DNA of 64,000 nucleotides from Euphorbia lathyris (lineage: Eukaryota > Streptophyta > Magnoliopsida > Malpighiales > Euphorbiaceae): positions 73,456,610 through 73,520,609 of the forward strand of contig NC_088917.1 in assembly GCF_963576675.1 (NCBI RefSeq), in the 5' to 3' direction. Position 1 is the first letter of the stretch. Every line of letters starts with the position of its first letter. Position numbers and translations under genes: made by a program. Shown here in pieces: positions 56,973 through 64,000 of the stretch. The notes beneath the pieces were generated by a model. That model saw only the letters and a program-made list of their open reading frames with translations. It did not search any database and was not told where the DNA came from.

Positions 56973-57430
56973 CTATCACATGAATAAAGAGTGTTTAATT
57001 AAAAATTAATTATCCTCTATGGTTTTGGGTGGGTTTTGAGTGTTTACATACATGTGAACCCATGGATAAAGACATGATGATGATGCCTTTCTTATGATGT
57101 TTTTGGTTTTTATGGTAACTTCTCTTAACAAGGAAGTTAAATGAAGGGCCAATCATTTTTCTCCACGTGTTCAATTAATGAACAAGTGGGAATTTATAGT
57201 TGGGCTGTTATTAATTGTTTAGTACAAGGTTGTGAATTTATCATGGTAAGTTTGAATTAAGTTGCTTAAGATAATTATGTTTAGTAATAATGAACCATCA
57301 TTTCTTATTTTTGGATTAAGATTTAACCCATTAAGTTGGTGATTAGTTTAATCTTCTACTAACCAAATAATCAAAATTAGAATTTTATTTGGCAACAACA
57401 ACCTTCCCTTTCTTTAAAGAAAAAAATATT

Positions 57431-58012
57431 TAGGTCCGGTCGTTTTATCTGCTATTTACTGTTAGAAAAAACTGTTTTTCCAAAAAGCAAGAATTCTATA
57501 CTTTTATAAAAAGTTACTTTTCCGCTATAAAAAGCAAATAGGGTTTTGGATCTGACTATACATCTAGAATATCTGTAACAGGATATGGAACTTAATATCG
57601 ATCTGAAACTTGAAGGGGTGCTCCATAGCTTCAATTGAGATTACTTGAAGAGATGGTCACAGCTACTGGTGTCATTATCCTGAGTTCTTATATTAAGCAC
57701 CGGGTCTTCTATGACCTCCAATTCACATTTGGACACGTATATTGTGATCCTACGTAATAATTAAAATAGTGTGGCCTTTTATAATATGCGTGGGTTCATA
57801 TTACACGTGTCAAAATATGTATAGAAGGTCATCTATTTGATATGAAGAACCGGGTGTTTCTAATAATTTGCCCATCACCCTGCAAAGAAAGAGGGGGAAC
57901 CAACTAAGATGTATGTCGTCCAACCCAACAACCTCTGACTCTATCTTCCGACACTCTCTTTTTTAAAGTGAAATTGCAAACTGAAACAGAAAAATGAGCA
58001 ATCAAACGTCCA
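57431..58012. mobile_element. hAT-like MITE, possibly with a second element inside
   Basis: The left end gtccggtcgttttatctgc..ctgtttttccaaaaagc and right end atgagcaatcaaacgtcc match the ends of the element at 61966-62146. The segment 57680-57860 has its own inverted ends (caccgggtcttc / gaagaaccgggtg) and may be a nested insertion. The limits are approximate. Confidence 0.4.
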
Positions 58013-58605
58013 TTAGTAATTTAACTTATGTTTTTGCTTTTGTAAATTAATAGATATTTGTTGTTGTATTTTAATTATAATGGGAATTAATAATTTTGTC
58101 TTTTTCAAATAAAATGTTGAGAAAAAATGTATATATAGGTGAAAAATTAATTGAGATATGCCTAAAAGAGTATAAGGTACATTTCTTTTGAAAAGCTTTA
58201 GTTCAAAGTAACATTTTGAATTGAGGTTGACTGAATTTCTAATTTTTTTTTTGTTTGTTTTAATTTCAAAATTTGTTATATATTTCTTTTTATAATTATT
58301 TGTATTTTTTGTTTGGGTTGCACTGCAGGCCAAAACAATGTCAGTAACATAAAAAGAAATTTGTTAAAAAAATCTAATTCATTTAATGGTTATTGACATG
58401 TACTTTTTTTTTTTTTTAACAAATTAAAGGCAAAAAAACTGAAGTTGTTGCAGTTCAATTCGTTCGTGACTAATGAAAGTTTGACAACGATATGTGGGAT
58501 CAAAAGTAGGACTATAAATCAGTCAAGTGGCTACATAAATTTTGATTTTTTAAGAAAAAATACGAAATTTGATCTGTGTGGATCCAGCACCCACCTAGCC
58601 AATTA

Positions 58606-59563
58606 CAGTAAAACCTTTATAAATTAATAATATCGGGACTATGAAATTTTATTAATTTAAAGAGTTATTAATTAATCGATAAATTAATAATTATTAGTTT
58701 ATAGAGTGAGTTGAAATTTTTGTAAAAATAAATTTTAAATTACTAATTTAAATAAAGTTTTTGTCTAAAATCAATGAACAAATAAAATTAAATGTGCATT
58801 ATATAAGTTAATTGAACTTGGAAGTTCATTGTATTTATGTTAAAAATATTCAATGTATCATAGTTAATGAATTACTATAAAAAAAATTTATATGAAGTGT
58901 TGTTTCAAATCATACCAAAAATAGGCTTCTCATGAATCTGTCACAACGAATTTAGAGGAAGTAACCACTGAAGACATTCATGAACTTGAGGGAATGATTG
59001 GTCAACTTGGTTACCGCAATCTATTGGATTTCAATCAAATATTGGATTATCTAGGTGAAAACAATGAATGCTCACAAGTCCGAAGTTTAGAAGAAATTGT
59101 GTCGAACGTTATGCAAAATTCAATTGAGGATGAAGCTGGAGATGATTCGGTACCTTTGAAATCAGTCACAAGAAAGGAAATAATTACAAAATCATCCACT
59201 CCTTACAATTTTTTGTTACAATTTGACAATGATACACCGAAACTTTTGAATGCACTAAGAATAGTTAGAGATGAAATTCAACTAAATTTAAATTTCAAGA
59301 AAAAATAAAATACTGTAGATTCATATTTTGCTAAATTATCCTAAGTACGTATATCTATATATATTTCGCATATATATTTGAGAAATTATTAATTTATAGA
59401 GGTAAATACAATGTATTTATAAAGGGTTGTTCCAGAAAATTATTATCTTATTAATTTATTAAAATTGATCATTTTTTGAACTGGCCCAAATCGGGACCAG
59501 AAGAAATTATTATTTTAAAGAGTTTGTTAATTTATCGAGTATTAATTTATAGAGGTTTTACTG
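58606..59563 (+). mobile_element. Pogo/Lemi1-type element, internally deleted, TA target duplication
   Basis: The ends cagtaaaacctttataaatt and aatttatagaggttttactg form inverted repeats, with TA on both sides (58604-58605 and 59564-59565). This terminus matches the CAGTAAAACCTCTATAAATT ends of plant Emigrant MITEs and the pogo-like Lemi1 element. 958 bp; most of the transposase is deleted, but its 3' end remains. Confidence 0.85.
58994..59308 (+). pseudogene. C-terminal remnant of a pogo-type (CENP-B-like) transposase
   Basis: 104 open codons inside the pogo-like element, ending 255 bases before its right end. The pattern LLDFNQILDYLGENNE..EIVSNVM..D-rich..VPLKSVTRKEI..STPYNFLLQF is like the tail that follows the DDE domain in plant pogo/Tigger transposases (leucine-rich helix, acidic run, PxxxVxxxEA). 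No DNA-binding or DDE part is present, so it cannot transpose anything. The frame probably starts further upstream at an exon edge. Confidence 0.65.
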
Positions 59564-59565
59564 TA

Positions 59566-60879
59566 GTTGGACGGTCTTAACACCATTATAGGCCAAACTT
59601 TGGCCTATGTAATATCGTAAAAAATTTAGCTATGAAAAACGATAAATTGTTCTATTTTTTGTGACGAAAAATGCAAAATCATCACAAAAAATATGTATTA
59701 TTTTCATGATTTTTTTGACTAAAAAATGTAAATTTTAATGTTTACAACTCATAATCGTCCATTTTCAGGGTTTAGGTTGTCACACATTAATTATTTTCAT
59801 AATTTCAATTATTATTGTTTGGGTTTGTGATTTTGGAGAGAGAATTTTTAGTTTTTAATCAAAATTATGAGAAGGGCAAAAAAGTCGAAATGGGGGCGGT
59901 AATTAGTAAAAAGAGGCGGTATTTAGATATTTGGTTTAAGGTATAAATGAATAGAATTTGAGCACGATGAAATTCGGTTTGAAATTTCACGAACATGCTC
60001 GGTTATAGGTGCGTAAACAATTTGGATTATTATGTTCATGAATAAATTTGTGAATAAGTTTGGTTAGATTTTTTTTAATAATAATATTTTTATAGAGGGT
60101 AAGATAAAAATTATGTAGTTTTGTGTTACAATAACCTTTATGGCAAATGATATATACAACCCTAAGGGTTGTATATAAGCATTAATTATCAATATATTTT
60201 TCTTATATTTTCCATAAAAAAGAGATTTATTTGTATTGGAAATATAATAATATATTATGACAAATGCATTTAAATATTGAAACATTAAAGTATCAACAAA
60301 TTTTATGTATTGAAAAACAAAATTAACACTAATAACAAGAATTTTAAGGTTTTTATTTACAGCCCTAAGGGTTGTAAATATCGGAACCCTAATATTTATT
60401 ACTGCTAAAATTTAAATGTGTTATAATATTTTTAAGAATATTAAAAATTAATTTCTATCAATTAAGGCTATTTATACCGTCATTCGAAACTAAATCAACA
60501 TCCACTTGGTTCAACTACTATGAGTACGAAAAGAACTTTGTTAATACTTCTTGTATAATACATATAACTAATATTAAAAGAAGGATATATGTCACTTCAT
60601 GTGAAATAATTGATATATTGCGAATAATGTACAAATTTAATTTTATGATTATTGGAGGATGACAGATGCAGATTCCATATACAACATCGTATAATTTTAA
60701 ATGTAACGTTTCCTATCTAATGCAATTTCAAGTTTTATTAGAAAAAAATATATTTTTACATATACAATTTCACATTCTGATTATCTTTGGACTTTCAGTA
60801 TTATAACCACTTAAATTGCAGGTAATTGCTAATAAAAAATTAGTATTTATTTCTCAATACTAACCCAATGTAGATTTTT
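59566..60879. repeat. AT-rich region with two palindromes
   Basis: Palindromes with the core TACAACCCTAAGGGTTGTA (60151-60177, 13-bp arms) and TACAGCCCTAAGGGTTGTA (60356-60378) are 200 bases apart and resemble the one at 1274-1292. They may be the ends of a small element. No gene is visible. Confidence 0.6.
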
Positions 60880-61362
60880 GAGTAAATTTCAAATAAAACC
60901 CATGTGGTCTCACTAATTTTCAGATAAAGGACTGTGGTTTACTTTTTGTCAAAACGAGGATTGAGGTTTCGCACTTGGATTAATGCTATTAAAACCATCT
61001 TTAACGACCTGAAAATGAAAATTTTCAAGAATTAAAGTTGTTCAATGTCATATTTTCTATGGAACTAAAAAATTATCTTTTTTGGAACTCTCTCTCTAAA
61101 CATTAACTCTCTCTCTCCTCACCAAACATCGTCTAAATAATCTCAAAATAAAAAAAGTTGAAGAATTAAAGTTGCTTAGAATATTAGTAGTTCTTAAAAT
61201 ATGTCATTTTTAAAGTCGTCAAAGGTGATTTTAATAGTATCAATCGAAAAAGTCCTTATCTTAGATAAGTTGAAAACTTTAATCCTCGTTTTGACAAAAA
61301 GTAAACCACAGTCTTTTATCTTAAAATTATTAAAACCACATAGTTTTATTTGAAATTTACCC
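60880..61362. mobile_element. MULE-type MITE with exact 9-bp target duplication
   Basis: The repeat tagattttt at 60871-60879 and 61363-61371 is exact. The inverted ends gagtaaatttcaaataaaac and gttttatttgaaatttaccc continue through 'ctgtggtttactttttgtc' and 'gacaaaaagtaaaccacag', about 110 bases per arm. The interior is non-coding, with (CT)n. 483 bp. Confidence 0.92.
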
Positions 61363-61965
61363 TAGATTTTTTTTACCTAATATGTGAATTCAAATACTAC
61401 AATTTTTTTTCCATAAATGTTGCACTCATATACATATTGATACCTTTTAAAGCTATTTTTGGCATACATTAAAATCTATTTTTTCTCTTGTGTAAAATGA
61501 AACATTATTTAAATATGTTGAATATTCAAAACATGTAAAAAAAAATGTGAAAGAAAAAGAAAAGGGTAGATAGATGTGGAGAAAGAGAGAAGAAAACAAT
61601 AGTAAAGGTAAAAAGGGATTTATAGAGTAAGTCACGGATATGGCTATATCACCGCCATAATTCCTACCACTATAACAAAAATTCAGGCTTTTTTGGAGCT
61701 TTCCCTTGATTGGCTACATTTTCTCCCAACACTTCATGCATTTCTTAAGAAATAGTGTTCTTATATATCATGACAACTCTATCTTTAATTGATAGCACTT
61801 ACAAAAAGGAATTTAAACAAAGTTCTCCAATATTTTAATAAAAGATTATTTTCAATCTCTTAAACAAAGGATGAGTTAGAATTTTAATTTTATTTTATTT
61901 TGATAAAAAACACTTTGTTGCCTTTTATCATTCCAATTTTAGTGTATTTCAACGTATGAAGAGTC
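61363..61965. other. AT-rich spacer
   Basis: No gene, repeat boundary or RNA gene recognised. Confidence 0.5.
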
Positions 61966-62146
61966 CGTTTGTTTTACCTACTGTTTGTTGTTACTGTTTA
62001 CTGTTGGAAAAAACTGTTTTTCCAAAAAGCTAATTTTCAGGTGTAAAAGGCAAACATGAGGTTACTAACCAAACACCTAAAACTCTCTATTTTGAAATGA
62101 AAAGACAAACATAAGCATGAAAATGAGCAACCAAACACCCCCTAAC
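61966..62146. mobile_element. Short hAT-like MITE
   Basis: The left end gtccgtttgttttacc.. and right end gagcaaccaaacaccccct are roughly inverted. The inner 'ctgtttttccaaaaagct' block is shared with 57431-58012. About 180 bp; no clear target duplication. Confidence 0.5.
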
Positions 62147-62528
62147 TCATTATTCTTTTCGATCCAAAAAAAAGTCATTAGTCTTTTTGGCTTTTGTCAC
62201 ATTACTAATAAGGAAAAAGTCAAGTTTTAACATAAAACTCGGTTAACATGGTACTATTTATTTTATCTGTGTTCGAAATTCGTATTTTTCACGATTTGAA
62301 ATTAATTTTGTTTATATATATGAAATGGTTATAGAGAAACTATACAAACTTGGAACTCTTTTTTAGTTTCAAATCACGCTTTAAATATTCATTACATGTG
62401 TAAAATTTATCACTAACATTCGTGTGCAACTTAATGTGCGCAATGCTAACACATAAGGGGAAAGTTATCCTCTAAAAAACTTTTCATCAAATAAAATGTA
62501 TCTGATAGCCAACATTTCGATAAGAGTG

Positions 62529-62690
62529 TTGAAGCCTGATAATACATATGTAGTAACTCGGTGAAAAGCGTTATCAGAGTCTAATTGAAGCCCGATGATA
62601 CATATGTAGTAACTCGGTGAAAAGCGTTATCAGAGCCTAGTTGAACCCCTATGGTACATATGTAATAACTCGGTGAAAAGCATTCTAACA
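62529..62690. repeat. 56-bp tandem repeat, three copies
   Basis: Units start at about 62529, 62585 and 62641 and share ttgaagcc..gatacatatgtagtaactcggtgaaaagcgttatcagag. The third is diverged. Confidence 0.9.
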
Positions 62691-62879
62691 TAATCAACTA
62701 GGTTAGATTTGGAGCTGTAATGAGTAAGTTACACTATTTAAAAGTTATGGACGAACATGGACTTTGACAATGAGGTTGATCGCTTTTAGTCGCTTTGGAT
62801 GTCATTACATAGTCGTAGAGTATTTCGATACGAGTCCAACAAGACTAAACGATCCTAATTTGGTCCCTCACGGAAGTTC

Positions 62880-63085
62880 TCGAGGTATGAAACCCTATTT
62901 TGGACCCACTCTGCAACCCTCAAGAGTTAAGACCGTGTATATGCAGTTCCATGAACGTGCACTTTGAACCAATCAGGATCGTGTATATGCAGACCTATGG
63001 ATGCATGCACTTAGCCCGATCAAGACCGCATATGTGTGGTCCCGATCCTCTACATGACTGTGTATATGTGGTCCCTTCGATTTCA
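62880..63085. repeat. Degenerate repeat (gaccgtgtatatgcagt)
   Basis: Four diverged copies of 'gaccg-tatatg-gg/cagt-cc' about 50 bases apart. Open frames here reflect the repeat and show no protein family. Confidence 0.6.
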
Positions 63086-63260
63086 GAAAATCAAAAATTG
63101 AATTTTTAATTTTAATATGATCTAATTCCGATTTGTAACCTTTGTTACGGATTTGGGATAATTTTTTACCCCAAACTTCACTTTTTCTAATGCTAATTAC
63201 TTCTATAAATAAAAGTTAATTATTTGTTTTATAGGTTGAACCCGTTTTAGTGAAAGAAAA

Positions 63261-63616
63261 AGCTTAATACATCTTTAATTCCCTATACTTATCTAAAAAA
63301 AATCAAATGCCCCTCTGTATTTTGAAAAAGTTCAATTAGTCCAATGTATTTGTTATTTCTAAACTTGCTTAAAGTGACTAATTGACTCTTTGAAAGGTAT
63401 ATGTTAGCCTCCTAAACTTTCTTGAAGTGATCTATTGTCCGGTTGAACTAGTTGAACTTGCTTAAAATGTACACATTTCAACTTTTCCAGAATTTCTCCT
63501 TACTCCTCCACGTGGATTCTAAGGGGTTAATATGTCAATTTTAACAAGTTCAGGGATAAGTATATGAGGGCAATTGGCTTTTTAAACAAGCACAGAGGGC
63601 TAGATATGTATTAAGC
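63261..63616. mobile_element. MITE related to that at 56429
   Basis: The ends agcttaatacat and atgtattaagct are inverted, and inner units of the form 'aacttgcttaaa.. / ..aacaagttcaggg' repeat in each arm. 356 bp. Flanked by A-runs, so the target duplication is ambiguous. Confidence 0.7.
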
Positions 63617-64000
63617 TAAAAAAACCTTTCATCTTCTTAAATTAGTTTTAGTTAAGTGTTTAAGTTCTTAGTTTAGTTTCTAGTGTTAGATGTGATTAAA
63701 CCCAAAAATAAAACGAACATAGAAGAATGTATAAACAATAAAACTGGAAATTAAAGAACAGAGTTAGATAAATTTGAGGCATGTATTAGTGGTCTCTTTA
63801 TGACAATTTTGTCGCTATTGACGATCGTCTTCCAAGATACAACAGATTACGCAGACGAACTCTTACCATGTGTAGATTCGTTATCACTAGAGTAGGAAAA
63901 CAAGGACACTATGAAAAGACAAAGAGCAAAAAATTTCTCAGAGAATAATTTTCTCAATAGTTTTTCTAGACTCTGAATTTTGATAGTTTCATTCTGTATA
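63617..64000. other. Unassigned sequence at the window edge
   Basis: No gene recognised. The text near 63770-63960 looks like transposon or LTR leader sequence, but no partner lies in the window. Confidence 0.35.

Noticed and set aside
57452..58333. Short ORFs of 60-110 codons in the AT-rich region
   Set aside because: Composition is repeat-like, no homology is recognisable, and they fall in MITE or simple sequence.

Overview
This is nuclear DNA of a flowering plant, almost certainly a eudicot. It has AT-rich intergenic DNA, GT-AG introns, two plant gene families (a calmodulin-like protein and a RABA6-type Rab GTPase) and many plant transposon families. The species cannot be named from the sequence. 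Only two genes look like intact host genes: a CML27-type EF-hand protein (33892-34353, +) and a two-exon RABA6-type GTPase (50101-55416, -). As I recall it, the same two families are neighbours in Arabidopsis (CML27 next to RABA6b, CML26 next to RABA6a), so this may be an old gene pair now spread apart by transposons. Nearly everything else is mobile DNA in various states of decay.

Layout. 1-1264: 3' end of a LINE. 2110-27001: a three-level nest. A MITE-like sequence was hit by a gag-protease LTR element that lacks pol (2430-5808 plus 26584-26954). That element was then hit by a 20.8-kb Ogre/Tat-type Ty3-gypsy element (5809-26583) with ~3-kb LTRs, a 5-bp target duplication, an intact 1,286-codon pol, a gag with four capsid-like modules, two arrays of 39-bp repeats, and a six-exon antisense gene encoding a plant mobile domain. 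28699-29385: a degenerate TE-like gene. 29634-33186: two 5'-truncated LINEs with exact target duplications. 33892-34353: the CML gene. 35908-37523: a broken gene fragment ending in a 0.7-kb inverted duplication. 38930-39841: a gypsy remnant. 39927-40427: a MITE. 40623-43548: another LINE. 44833-48770: a decayed MuDR transposase gene with two insertions in it. 50101-55416: the RABA6 gene, whose 4.6-kb intron holds a SINE, a hAT MITE and two MULE-type MITEs. 56429-63616: a series of MITEs and a deleted pogo/Lemi1-like element that keeps the C-terminus of its transposase.

The parts fit together mainly as a record of insertions. Target duplications can be read at base resolution for at least ten insertions, which gives both polarity and nesting order. 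The large Ogre/Tat-like element is the youngest in its nest. By eye its LTRs differ by about 1% outside a GC-rich U3 segment, while the pol-less host element's LTRs differ by about 4%.

Most noteworthy are: (i) the pol-less element, which ends on one side in a cryptic TG...CA terminus inside its own internal sequence yet still has a 5-bp duplication; (ii) the four-fold capsid module in gag; (iii) the spliced antisense plant-mobile-domain gene; (iv) the hairpin-rich U3; and (v) the possible CML-RABA6 gene pair.
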